DNA of 64,000 nucleotides from Sulfitobacter litoralis (GTDB lineage: Bacteria; Pseudomonadota; Alphaproteobacteria; Rhodobacterales; Rhodobacteraceae). The position numbers and the translations under genes are program-made. This document shows, in pieces, positions 1 to 9,272 of this stretch. The DNA lies in assembly GCF_900103185.1 (NCBI RefSeq), contig NZ_FNJD01000004.1, positions 124,001 through 188,000 on the forward strand. Direction: 5' to 3'. The number at the start of each line of letters is the position of its first letter. Position 1 is the stretch's first letter. The notes under the pieces were generated by a model. It did no database searches, was not told the DNA's origin, and saw only the letters and a list, made by a program, of their open reading frames with translations.

Positions 1-153
1 ACATACAAAACCGCCACACCGGTCGAAGTCGACCGCCTGCTTGCTGAAGCCAATGCATTGCGTAGTGCCTATCTCTCTGCCGCAGTCGCCAAAGCATCGC
101 GCAAGTTTACCGGCCTGTTCCGCACCGCACCCCGCGGCACGGCAGCAGCTTAA
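1..153 (+). CDS. Small hypothetical protein, 3' end only
   Basis: The window opens inside a reading frame whose last 50 residues are visible, ending with TAA at 151-153. The tail contains VEVDRLLAEANALRSAYL, an amphipathic helix-like stretch, followed by a basic segment and an Ala-rich end (RGTAAA). It lies 83 bases upstream of a DUF1127 gene on the same strand, and small proteins of this look commonly travel with DUF1127 genes in Rhodobacterales. I do not recognise a function. The start is outside the window. Confidence 0.55.
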   Translation, partial: TYKTATPVEVDRLLAEANALRSAYLSAAVAKASRKFTGLFRTAPRGTAAA

Positions 154-236
154 ACCGCCAGCGCTTTGCTGACGGAACATACCAAACCGAATGCGGTGGA
201 TAGGCCGCCGCATAGACGTGAAAGAGAGAATAAGAA

Positions 237-455
237 ATGAGCTATACATCCACATATACCGCCGCGCCCGTTGCGGGTCTGATGCCCAAGCTGCGCATGT
301 CGTTGAACGCATTCCGCGCCTACAGCGCTGATCAACGCGCCAAACGCCAGACCTTCCGCGAATTGTCGGCGATGAATGACCGAGATCTGGCAGATATCGG
401 TGTTGCACGTGGCGAAATCCGCCATATTGCTTCGCAAGCGGTTGCACTGCGCTAA
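237..455 (+). CDS. DUF1127 domain-containing small protein
   Basis: A 72-residue protein with a variable N-terminus and the typical C-terminal DUF1127 helix pair: FRELSAMNDRDLADIGVARGEIRHIA, in which the pattern LsamnDRDLaDIGvsRgeI is diagnostic (residues about 43-66). DUF1127 proteins are small, basic and Arg-rich; in Rhodobacter a member (CcaF1) is reported to bind RNA and to sit just upstream of the CcsR stress small RNAs. A purine-rich AGAGAG lies before the ATG. A strong hairpin with an anti-Shine-Dalgarno-like loop follows 30 bases after the stop, which matches that arrangement. The exact function here is inferred from the family only. Confidence 0.85.
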   Translation: MSYTSTYTAAPVAGLMPKLRMSLNAFRAYSADQRAKRQTFRELSAMNDRDLADIGVARGEIRHIASQAVALR

Positions 456-484
456 ACCGTACGTCTCAAGCCGCAAGAATTTCC

Positions 485-523
485 CCGCCGCGAAGTCCTC
501 CCACTTCGCGGCGGTTTTATTTT
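485..523 (+). terminator. Terminator hairpin with anti-SD loop (cuckoo/CcsR-like)
   Basis: Perfect 11-bp stem: CCGCCGCGAAG at 485-495 and CTTCGCGGCGG at 504-514, with an 8-base loop TCCTCCCA and a T-rich tail TTTTATTTT. It is a good intrinsic terminator for the DUF1127 gene. The loop carries UCCUCCC, complementary to Shine-Dalgarno sequences. Rhodobacter CcsR RNAs and the wider cuckoo RNA family have C/U-rich anti-SD loops downstream of DUF1127 genes, so this may be a single-copy member made from the 3' UTR. Confidence 0.75.
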
Positions 524-740
524 GTCTGATCAAGTGTTTACGAGGTGATTTTGGGTGTCGGTGATTCCCATACCTGCAGTCGTTTAACTTACTATCGCCC
601 CCGAAAACTCCGTTCCCCGCTGCGACCTCAAAACAGGGTTTTGCGATCAAAGCTATTGCCAGAATTATATTCTTTGCCGTCATTGAATGATACGACTCGG
701 TACTTGGTTGGCGCTGCGCCATTGAAGCGCAGCTGCGTCA

Positions 741-768
741 TGTTACCTCCCCCTTAGACGTAACGGAG
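741..768 (+). promoter_or_regulatory. Leader hairpin touching the Shine-Dalgarno site
   Basis: GTTAC at 742-746 and GTAAC at 760-764 can pair, closing a pyrimidine-rich loop that begins CTCCCCC. The SD sequence GGAG is at 765-768, seven bases before the ATG at 775. CTCC (747-750) could instead pair directly with that GGAG. Either fold would affect ribosome access. This is a structural inference from complementarity only. Confidence 0.35.
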
Positions 769-774
769 AATATC

Positions 775-1527
775 ATGATCAAACACGCCACACTCACCGC
801 AATCGCCCTTGCTACCGGCGTCAGTGCTGCTCAGGCAGAGACGCTGAATGTCGGTATGTCGGGCGGGTACTTTCCTTTCACCTTTGTAAAGCTCGACGTG
901 CTACAGGGGTTCGAGGTCGATTTCATTAACGCCGTCGCCAAGGAAACCGGCGACGAAGTCAATTTCGTCACTATGTCCTTTTCCGGCCTGATCGGCGCGC
1001 TGGAATCCGGCCGCATCGACACGATCGCAAACCAGATCACCATCACCCCCGAGCGCGAGGCAAGGTTCGCCTTTTCGCAACCCTACGTCTTTGACGGGGC
1101 GCAAGTCGTGGTTAAGGCCGGCAACGAAGACACCATCGGTAGCGTTGAAGACCTGAGCGGGAAAACCGTTGCGGTCAACCTCGGCTCTAACTTTGAGGAG
1201 TTGTTGAACGAACTGCCAAATGCGGGCGAGATCGACATTCGCACCTATGAAAGCAACATCGCCCAAGATACGGCGCTTGGTCGGGTGGATGCCTTTGTTA
1301 TGGACCGCGTTTCGTCCGGCCAGCTGATTGCCGAAAGCCCGCTGCCGCTGGCGCTGGCTGGTAAACCCTTTAGCGAAATCCGGAATGCCCTGCCGTTCCG
1401 CAACGATGACGAAGGCAAAGCTCTGCGCGACCGGTTCGACGTGGCAATCACCAAGCTGAAAGAGGACGGCACCCTGACCGAGATTTCGGAAAAGTGGTTC
1501 GGCTCTGACATCACGACAGCCGAGTAA
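775..1527 (+). CDS. Amino-acid ABC transporter substrate-binding protein (cystine-type)
   Basis: A 250-residue family 3 periplasmic solute-binding protein. Residues 1-21 form a signal peptide ending AQA. The mature protein shows the family landmarks: GGYFPFTF near the start, GFEVDFINAVAKE, NQITITPER, a hinge segment VNLGSNFE, GRVDAFVMDR, and a C-terminal EKWFGSDIT. The NQITITPER and EKWFG-DIT blocks resemble cystine binders (TcyA/TcyJ, FliY), so L-cystine or a related amino acid is the likely ligand, but substrate is not proven. It is the first gene of a three-gene operon; the permease starts six bases after its stop. An SD GGAG lies at 765-768. Confidence 0.85.
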   Translation: MIKHATLTAIALATGVSAAQAETLNVGMSGGYFPFTFVKLDVLQGFEVDFINAVAKETGDEVNFVTMSFSGLIGALESGRIDTIANQITITPEREARFAFSQPYVFDGAQVVVKAGNEDTIGSVEDLSGKTVAVNLGSNFEELLNELPNAGEIDIRTYESNIAQDTALGRVDAFVMDRVSSGQLIAESPLPLALAGKPFSEIRNALPFRNDDEGKALRDRFDVAITKLKEDGTLTEISEKWFGSDITTAE

Positions 1528-1533
1528 GCCAAG

Positions 1534-2208
1534 ATGCGAGGACTGGATTTCGACTACATGCTGGGCTTGCTGCCCGTGTTGCTGGGCTATGTCCCGCTAA
1601 CGCTTTTCATGGCGTTTGTGGGCATGGTCTGCGCATTGGTGCTGGCATCTGCTCTCGCGGTAGAGCGGGTGTTCCGGATTCCGGTCCTCGACGTCTTTGT
1701 GCGGCTGTTCATCAGCTTTTTTCGCGGCACGCCATTGTTGGTGCAGTTGTTTCTGTTCTACTACGGCTTGCCGCAAGTCTTGGGCTTTCTAGGAAATATT
1801 GACGGCGTCACCGCGACGATCATGGGGCTAACACTGCATTTCTCGGCCTATATGGCCGAAAGCATTCGTGCCGCTATTCTGGGCGTGGACCGCAGCCAGT
1901 GGGAGGCCGCGCAAGCGGTTGGGATGACCCAAGGACAGATGATGCGACAGATCATTCTACCACAGGCATCACGCGTCGCCGCGCCGACGCTTGTGAACTA
2001 CTTTATCGACATGATCAAAGGCACCTCGCTGGCGTTTACTCTTGGCGTGACCGAACTGATGGGCGCGACCCAGAAAGAAGCCGCTGGCAGCTTCCTCTAC
2101 TTCGAAGCCTTTCTAGTCGTCGCCGCGATCTATTGGGTCATGGTAGAGACATTGGCCTTCGCGCAGCGTCACCTAGAAGTCTATCTAAACAAGGCACATG
2201 CGCGATGA
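1534..2208 (+). CDS. Amino-acid ABC transporter permease
   Basis: A 224-residue inner-membrane permease of the His/Glu/Gln/Cys family. It has about five hydrophobic segments and the conserved cytoplasmic EAA loop, seen as WEAAQAVGMTQGQMMRQIILPQ around residues 127-148, which contacts the ATPase. An FFRGTPLLVQLF block, typical of polar amino-acid permeases, is near residue 62. It follows the binding protein by six bases, and its stop overlaps the start of the ATPase gene (ATGA at 2205-2208), implying translational coupling. It forms the membrane channel of the cystine-type importer. Confidence 0.88.
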   Translation: MRGLDFDYMLGLLPVLLGYVPLTLFMAFVGMVCALVLASALAVERVFRIPVLDVFVRLFISFFRGTPLLVQLFLFYYGLPQVLGFLGNIDGVTATIMGLTLHFSAYMAESIRAAILGVDRSQWEAAQAVGMTQGQMMRQIILPQASRVAAPTLVNYFIDMIKGTSLAFTLGVTELMGATQKEAAGSFLYFEAFLVVAAIYWVMVETLAFAQRHLEVYLNKAHAR

Positions 2209-2984
2209 CCAAGACAGAGACCATTTCAGAGACGGGCAGGGCGAGGGGCGACGGGATCACCATATCCGGTTTGACCAAGTCCTTTGGCACCACTGCCGTG
2301 TTGAAAGACATCTCGCTTGATATCGCCCAAGGCGAACGGGTGGTGATCATCGGCCCGTCGGGCACGGGTAAATCCACCTTGCTGCGCTGCCTAAACTTTC
2401 TTGATGCGCCAGACGCGGGCGTGATCCGCATTGGCGATATGTCTGTCGATGCGGCGACGGCGAAACGCGCCGATATTCTAGCGCTGCGGCGGCGCACGTC
2501 CTTCGTGTTCCAGAACTACGCGCTGTTTGCCAACAAGACCGCGCGCGAGAATATCACTCAGGCGCTGATCACCGTTCAGGGCTATAGCAAGGCCGACGCC
2601 AACGCACGTGCCGATGCAACGCTGCGCGAAACCGGCCTGTTCGAGAAAGCCGACAGCTATCCGGCCGCCCTGTCCGGTGGCCAGCAGCAACGGGTTGGTA
2701 TCGGACGCGCAATGGCGCTGGATGCGGATCTGATGCTGTTTGACGAACCGACCTCGGCGCTGGATCCGGAGTGGGTCGGCGAGGTGCTGGACCTGATGCG
2801 CCGCGTGGCCGAGAAGCGACAGACCATGCTGATCGTGACCCACGAAATCCAGTTCGCGCGCGAGATTGCGGATCGGATCGTCTTTATGGACGAGGGGCGG
2901 ATTGTCGAACAGGGCCCACCGGCAGAACTGCTTGATGCGCCCAAAGACCCGCGCACCCAATCGTTCCTGCGCCGCGTGTCCTGA
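2205..2984 (+). CDS. Amino-acid ABC transporter ATP-binding protein
   Basis: A 259-residue ABC ATPase. Walker A GPSGTGKST is at residues 50-58, the signature LSGGQQQR near 155, Walker B LMLFDEPTSALDP just after it, and the switch His in VTHE near residue 205. A longer upstream frame is open from 1899, but the ATG at 2205 overlaps the permease stop as ATGA and puts the Walker A motif where the family has it. It energises the adjacent permease and completes the operon. Confidence 0.9.
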   Translation: MTKTETISETGRARGDGITISGLTKSFGTTAVLKDISLDIAQGERVVIIGPSGTGKSTLLRCLNFLDAPDAGVIRIGDMSVDAATAKRADILALRRRTSFVFQNYALFANKTARENITQALITVQGYSKADANARADATLRETGLFEKADSYPAALSGGQQQRVGIGRAMALDADLMLFDEPTSALDPEWVGEVLDLMRRVAEKRQTMLIVTHEIQFAREIADRIVFMDEGRIVEQGPPAELLDAPKDPRTQSFLRRVS

Positions 2985-3156
2985 AGGTTCATCTTAAAGC
3001 AAATGATAAGCCACGATTGCTAGGCAAAGTCCGACGCAGTTAGAGCTACGCTTTGCATCTGCCGGTCCGAGGTGAATGTTTGGTGCACTGCTCATCAACC
3101 ACAGAAACTGGTCTGCCGGCATGGGCCGACTGCGGGACCTTGCGCGTATAGGTGAA

Positions 3157-3246
3157 TGGCGGAGAGACAGGGATTCGAACCCTGGGAACCCGTGAAGGCT
3201 CAACGGTTTTCGAGACCGCCCCGTTCGACCACTCCGGCACCTCTCC
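3157..3246 (-). tRNA. tRNA-Ser(CGA)
   Basis: On the minus strand the sequence starts GGAGAGGTGCCGGAGTGG and ends in TCTCTCC, a G discriminator and an encoded CCA. The anticodon stem GCGGT/ACCGT encloses the loop CTCGAAA, giving anticodon CGA, which reads UCG. The long variable arm and the T-arm GGTTCGAATCC fit class II tRNA-Ser. The length is 90 nt including CCA. Confidence 0.93.
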
Positions 3247-3391
3247 GCATCGGTGTGGTGCGTCCGTTTAGGATGGATTTTACGGGGTGGCAAGGGGGGC
3301 TCGGCCAGTTTTCGCGGACACGGGGAATTTCATTGCTGACAAACCGATTTTGCCTAAGGTCTTGGGTGAATAACCTGAAAGGAATGCCACC

Positions 3392-4234
3392 ATGCGCCAA
3401 CTGACCCGTTTACCGTTAACTTTATGTTTTGGATTAGCGGTCATGATCGCCGTGGCTGCACCGATGGCGCGGGCTGCCGATAGGGAAAGGGTCGATGCAT
3501 TTCTGGAAGTTACCGGGTTTGACGTCGCGCTTGAAAGCATCCGGCTGTCGGCTGATTCCGCGCCACAGATGCTGGGTATTGATGCGGATGCCTTTGGCTC
3601 TGAATGGTCACGATTGGTACGCGAGGTTTTTGAGACGGATTTGATGCTTGATATGGGGGCCGGCATACTTGCCCAGGCCTTGAGCGATGAGGCACTGGAC
3701 CACGCGTCCGACTTCTATGCTACCGATCTGGGGAAGCGGTTGGTCGCGGCTGAAAACGCCTCTCATATGGAGGAAGATGATGCTGCGAAGTCCGAAGCGG
3801 GCGATGCGATTCTGAATGGGTTGCGCGGGATTAATTCTCCGCGTGTTGAATTATTGTCCCGCCTGAATGGTGCCAGCGATGTGGAGGAAAGCTCCATAAG
3901 GGCACTCCAAGAAGTGCAGGTCAGATTCCTGATGGCAGCCGCCGGCGCGGGGGTTATCGACCTACAGATGGAAGAGCCCGACCTGCGCGAAGCGATGCGC
4001 GCGCAGGAACCCGAGATGCGTGCCTCTATCAAAGAGAATGCGTTGGCGGGGGCGGCCTATACCTATCAGGCATTTTCGGATGAAGAGGTGCTGGCCTATG
4101 CAAAAGCCCTTGAAGACCCACAGATGCAGAAAGTTTATGCGTTGATGAATGCTGTGCAGTTTGAAATCATGGCGAACCGGTACGAACAGGTCGCGCAACG
4201 GCTGGGCAATATGCAACCCAGTCAGGACTTGTAA
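3392..4234 (+). CDS. Secreted DUF2059-like protein, copy 1
   Basis: A 280-residue protein with a signal peptide (residues 1-28, cleaved near MARAA). The rest is acidic and predicted helical. The block ALSDEALDHASDFYATDLGKRLVAAENAS (about residues 96-124) resembles the DUF2059 core, in which helices end in a [FY]Y-T--Gk pattern. No catalytic motif is visible. The next gene, two bases downstream, encodes a paralogue with the same order: signal peptide, a helical domain with an F--G-GAQI--LE segment, and a repeated tail. They are probably co-transcribed. Function is unknown; the proteins should be periplasmic or lipid-associated. Confidence 0.75.
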   Translation: MRQLTRLPLTLCFGLAVMIAVAAPMARAADRERVDAFLEVTGFDVALESIRLSADSAPQMLGIDADAFGSEWSRLVREVFETDLMLDMGAGILAQALSDEALDHASDFYATDLGKRLVAAENASHMEEDDAAKSEAGDAILNGLRGINSPRVELLSRLNGASDVEESSIRALQEVQVRFLMAAAGAGVIDLQMEEPDLREAMRAQEPEMRASIKENALAGAAYTYQAFSDEEVLAYAKALEDPQMQKVYALMNAVQFEIMANRYEQVAQRLGNMQPSQDL

Positions 4235-4236
4235 TC

Positions 4237-5046
4237 ATGCGGACGTTTATTATTGCGGTCGGCCTGTGGCTGCTGGCGCTCCCGGTTTGGGCAGATGCCC
4301 GAACCACGGTGTTGGTGGATGTGCTGCGCCTTGGCGAGCTGGCTGAAATTTTGCAGCGCGAGGGACTAGAGAACGCTGAACAATTGGACCGTGACATGCT
4401 GGGAGGGCAAGGCGGACCGGGCTGGGAGCTTCAGGTGCGCGCAATCTATAGCCCGGAACGGATTGTCGAAACCGTTCGCACGGCGCTGCAAATTGCTTTG
4501 ATGGGACAAGAGCGCGAAGATGTCATCCGCTTTTTCGCGCAAGGTACAGGCGCGCAGATCATCGCCCTGGAAAACGAAGCGCGGGCTGCAATCACCGACC
4601 CAGAAATCGAAGAAGCTGCGCGCGCTCGGCTTTCTGATCTGGACGGGACCGCTGACGCCCGCCTTGCGCAGATCACTGCACTGATCGACAGCGGCGACAT
4701 GGTTGAACGGAATGTCGCTGCGGCGATGAACTCCAACTTTCAATTCATGCGTGGTATGTCCGACGGTAACGCCCTGCAAATGACGGAGGCCGAGATGTTA
4801 GCCGACGTCACGCAGCAGCATGACGCGGTTAGCGAAGACACCCGCAGCTGGCTGTACAGCTACCTGGCTTTGGCCTATTCTCCGTTGGAGGATGACGCTC
4901 TTGAACGCTACATCGCATTTTCGAAAACCGATGCTGGGCGCAGCCTGAACAGCGCCTTGTTTGACGGGTTCGGAGCAGCCTACGAGGACGTGTCCTATGC
5001 CCTTGGGCGTGCCGTGGCGCTGAACATGGTCGCCGAAGACCTATAG
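4237..5046 (+). CDS. Secreted DUF2059-like protein, copy 2
   Basis: A 269-residue protein with a signal peptide (MRTFIIAVGLWLLALPVWA). It begins two bases after the stop of its paralogue. The helical repeat unit appears twice: IRFFAQGTGAQIIALENEA near residues 88-106 and ERYIAFSKTDAGRSLNSALF near residues 225-244, matching the first gene at equivalent positions. The duplication inside each protein and between the two genes suggests an old tandem duplication. No enzymatic motif is seen. Function is not known. Confidence 0.75.
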   Translation: MRTFIIAVGLWLLALPVWADARTTVLVDVLRLGELAEILQREGLENAEQLDRDMLGGQGGPGWELQVRAIYSPERIVETVRTALQIALMGQEREDVIRFFAQGTGAQIIALENEARAAITDPEIEEAARARLSDLDGTADARLAQITALIDSGDMVERNVAAAMNSNFQFMRGMSDGNALQMTEAEMLADVTQQHDAVSEDTRSWLYSYLALAYSPLEDDALERYIAFSKTDAGRSLNSALFDGFGAAYEDVSYALGRAVALNMVAEDL

Positions 5047-5094
5047 CGTCCTAAGACGCCGCGCCGATATATCCCCGTCACGGCCCTGTGGCAC

Positions 5095-5123
5095 TTGACA
5101 TCAGGGGGGCGGTGCATCATACG
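5095..5123 (+). promoter_or_regulatory. Probable promoter of rplU-rpmA
   Basis: A consensus -35 box TTGACA at 5095-5100 is followed after 17 bases by CATACG at 5118-5123. It is the only good match in the 223-base gap before rplU and would give a leader of about 140 nt. Confidence 0.5.
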
Positions 5124-5137
5124 GCAATCCTCAACCT

Positions 5138-5169
5138 AAGGGTGCCCGTTTCGGGTGCCTTTGTTATTT
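5138..5169 (+). promoter_or_regulatory. Terminator-like hairpin in the rplU leader
   Basis: The arms AAGG...CCCG (from 5138) and CGGG...CCTT (to 5161) surround a short TTT loop and are followed by TTGTTATTT. The hairpin lies between the candidate promoter and the rplU start, so it could act as an attenuator or autoregulatory site, as leaders of ribosomal protein operons often do. It could instead mark the end of the upstream DUF2059 operon. Confidence 0.4.
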
Positions 5170-5269
5170 CATGAACATCCTGAAATGGGATGCGCTGTCC
5201 GAGGTGGGCCAAGGCCCGACGAACTCCCGAATGGGGACCACAGGATGCGGAAACAGTAAAGGAAGACGC

Positions 5270-5983
5270 ATGTTTGCGGTCATCAAGACAGGCGGCAAGC
5301 AGTACAAAGTTCAATCCGGCGATATGCTTCGGGTAGAACGTTTGGCTGCTGACGCGGGCGAAACAGTCCAATTCAACGAAGTTCTCATGCTGGGTGGCGA
5401 TTCTCCCAAGCTGGGCGCACCTTTGGTTACAGGCGCCGGCGTACAAGCCGAAGTCGTCGACCAGATCAAGGGCGAGAAAGTTATTCACTTCGTCAAGCGT
5501 CGCCGGAAGCACTCCTCCAAGCGCACCAAAGGCCACCGTCAAAAATTGACGCTGGTTAAAATCGGCGAGATCCTGTCATCTGGCGCGGATAAGTCCGACG
5601 TCAAAGCGGCAATCGGCACCGGTTCCGTGAGCGCCGCTGCCGTGACTGCTATGGAAGAGCGTTATGCGCTGAACAAAAGTGATCAGGCCGAAATGGCCAA
5701 GCGCGTGAAGAACAATCAAGCCGAAGAAAAATCGGCTAAGCCTGCCAAGGCGAAGAAGGCCAAAGCTGCCCCTGCAGCTGAAGGTTCCGACGATCTGAGC
5801 AAGATCTCGGGCGTTGGTCCGGTCATCGTTGGCAAGCTGAACGGTGAAGGCATCACAACCTTCGCACAGATCGCTGCTTGGACAGACGCTGACGTCGAAG
5901 CTATCGAAGAGAAACTGTCGTTCAAAGGTCGCGTCGGTCGTGAAGACTGGATCGCACAGGCCAAAGAACTCGCAAAAGGCTAA
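5270..5983 (+). CDS. rplU: 50S ribosomal protein L21 with C-terminal HhH-like extension
   Basis: A 237-residue protein. Residues 1 to about 103 are a complete L21 ([14 protein letters not shown] at the start; the basic [19 protein letters not shown]-binding loop near 80). Ordinary L21 ends there. Here a middle segment and a Lys/Ala-rich linker (about 150-175) lead to a helix-hairpin-helix-like domain with [15 protein letters not shown] and a final [20 protein letters not shown]. The same style of domain is appended to other proteins, such as NuoE, in this order. The start was chosen at 5270 because AAAGGAAG precedes it and MFAVI is the canonical N-terminus. rpmA follows after 12 bases. Confidence 0.93.
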   Translation: MFAVIKTGGKQYKVQSGDMLRVERLAADAGETVQFNEVLMLGGDSPKLGAPLVTGAGVQAEVVDQIKGEKVIHFVKRRRKHSSKRTKGHRQKLTLVKIGEILSSGADKSDVKAAIGTGSVSAAAVTAMEERYALNKSDQAEMAKRVKNNQAEEKSAKPAKAKKAKAAPAAEGSDDLSKISGVGPVIVGKLNGEGITTFAQIAAWTDADVEAIEEKLSFKGRVGREDWIAQAKELAKG

Positions 5984-5995
5984 GGAGAGACACCA

Positions 5996-6265
5996 ATGGC
6001 ACATAAAAAAGCAGGCGGCTCATCCCGTAACGGCCGCGACTCAGCAGGTCGTCGTCTTGGCGTGAAGAAATATGGCGGCGAAGCTGTCATTCCCGGCAAC
6101 ATCCTGGTGCGTCAGCGCGGTACAAAGTACTGGCCGGCTCAAGGCGTTGGCATGGGCAAGGATCACACGATCTTTGCTGTCGTCGACGGCAAGGTTCAGT
6201 TTCACAAGGGACTGAAGAACCGGACGTTTATTTCGGTCCTGCCAGTGGCAGAAGCCGCAGAATAA
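5996..6265 (+). CDS. rpmA: 50S ribosomal protein L27
   Basis: An 89-residue protein beginning [20 protein letters not shown], the canonical L27 N-terminus that reaches the peptidyl-transferase centre; no extra N-terminal cleavage peptide of the Firmicutes kind is present. [22 protein letters not shown] follows. It is the second gene of the rplU operon, with AAGGAGAGA upstream as SD. A strong terminator lies 27 bases after the stop. Confidence 0.97.
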   Translation: MAHKKAGGSSRNGRDSAGRRLGVKKYGGEAVIPGNILVRQRGTKYWPAQGVGMGKDHTIFAVVDGKVQFHKGLKNRTFISVLPVAEAAE

Positions 6266-6292
6266 GCCGCACCCAAAAGGTCTAAAAAATTA

Positions 6293-6322
6293 GGGATCGG
6301 CGGAAACGCCGGTCCCTTTTCC
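6293..6322 (+). terminator. Terminator after rpmA
   Basis: Stem GGGATCGGCG (6293-6302), loop GAAA, and CGCCGGTCCC (6307-6316), 10 bp with one G-T pair, then TTTT. It ends the rplU-rpmA transcript. Confidence 0.85.
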
Positions 6323-6358
6323 TTTCCGTCGTCCTGTGTCGGAAAATAGGGGAATGCA

Positions 6359-6463
6359 CCTTGATTGACTGATACATCAAGGCTGCAAGGGACGGTGTTC
6401 GGACACCGTTGGGAGAGACGATATTTGAGGTGGACACTGGCCGCGCTGACGGTGGCCCCTGTC
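6359..6463 (+). promoter_or_regulatory. Structured leader upstream of the GNAT gene (three hairpins)
   Basis: Three successive perfect or near-perfect hairpins lie between the rpmA terminator and the GNAT start: CCTTGAT/ATCAAGG (6359-6365 with 6376-6382), ACGGTGT/ACACCGT with loop TCGG (6392-6398 with 6403-6409), and GACA..GGCC/GGCC..TGTC (6433-6442 with 6454-6463). None has a T-tract. The arrangement looks like a structured 5' UTR; no known riboswitch was recognised. Confidence 0.4.
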
Positions 6464-6495
6464 TCGTTCGTGCCGTTCGGAGGAGGAACAGAGCG

Positions 6496-7032
6496 ATGGA
6501 AGATTTAACAATGTCGCAACAGCAAGTGATTGCAACTGAACGGTTCGACCTGCGCCCTGTGCGTCTTTCGGATCGTGGCATGATTGAACATTACGCCAGC
6601 GATCCACGGGTTGCGATGCGCACCGCCTCTATTCCGCACCCGCTGCCGCCGGGGGTGATCGAAAGCTATGTAACACGCGCGACCAGCACGCCGAGAACCG
6701 AAGATGTTTGGGTGATGGACGGACTAAAAACCGGTGGTTCCGAGGTAATGGGCGTCATTTCCCTGATCCGAATGGACCGAGACCAATCGGAAGTTGGATA
6801 TTGGGTGGCCCCTGCGTTCTGGAATACGCATCTAGCCTCTGAAGCCGTGCAGGCGCTGGTACAAGCCAACCCGCTGCACAACAAAAATATGTTTGCCTCG
6901 GTGTTTCGCGACAACCCTGCATCTGCCAAAGTGTTGACAAATGCAGGTTTCCGCTATCTTGGCAATGCTGAAACCTATTGTCTGGCCCGCGAGACCTGCG
7001 TACCTACCTGGACGTATAGCTGCAAACTATGA
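6496..7032 (+). CDS. GNAT family N-acetyltransferase (RimJ/RimL-like)
   Basis: A 178-residue acetyltransferase. ERFDLRPVRLSDRGMIEHYASDPRV opens the domain as in RimJ/RimL and ribosomal-protein or small-molecule acetyltransferases. VGYWVAPAFWNTHLASEAVQALV matches the acetyl-CoA-binding beta-alpha unit, and NPASAKVLTNAGFRYLG is the characteristic end. The start at 6496 has AGGAGG at 6481-6486; the frame is open further upstream but lacks an SD there. MSQQQV at 6511 is an alternative start. It lies between rpmA and obgE, and the obgE start is 27 bases downstream. The substrate is unknown. Confidence 0.85.
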   Translation: MEDLTMSQQQVIATERFDLRPVRLSDRGMIEHYASDPRVAMRTASIPHPLPPGVIESYVTRATSTPRTEDVWVMDGLKTGGSEVMGVISLIRMDRDQSEVGYWVAPAFWNTHLASEAVQALVQANPLHNKNMFASVFRDNPASAKVLTNAGFRYLGNAETYCLARETCVPTWTYSCKL

Positions 7033-7059
7033 CCACACGTGCCCCGAAAGGCCTTTTAG

Positions 7060-9194
<2,135 letters not shown>

Positions 9195-9196
9195 CG

Positions 9197-9226
9197 TCCA
9201 AATGGTTTAAAATCCTCGCCGAAGGC
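9197..9226 (-). repeat. Dispersed intergenic element, copy A
   Basis: Reading on the minus strand: GCCTTCGGCGAGGATTT, four variable bases (TAAA), then CCATTTGGA. It starts three bases after the proB stop codon and lies in the 78-base gap before proA. Two more copies occur at 37456-37485 and 57169-57198 with the same 17 + 4 + 9 layout. Confidence 0.75.
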
Positions 9227-9272
9227 TTTAGGTAGTAGGTAACTCGAAATCATAAAAAGCAGTAATTAGGGT

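Larger units (their letters stand above)
456..774. other. Intergenic region, DUF1127 gene to amino-acid ABC operon
   Basis: This 319-base gap holds the hairpin at 485-523, an AT-richer stretch around 641-671 that could carry a promoter (TTGCGA at 641-646 and ATTATA at 664-669, 17-base spacing, weak match), a perfect 7-bp hairpin with 7-base loop at 713-733 (arms GCTGCGC and GCGCAGC), and a leader hairpin at 741-765 next to the ribosome binding site of the transporter gene. No coding frame in it looks real. Confidence 0.5.

Noticed and set aside
1899-2204. Longer N-terminus for the amino-acid transporter ATPase
   Set aside because: The extension lies inside the permease gene in another frame; the ATGA overlap at 2205 gives a normal ATPase length.
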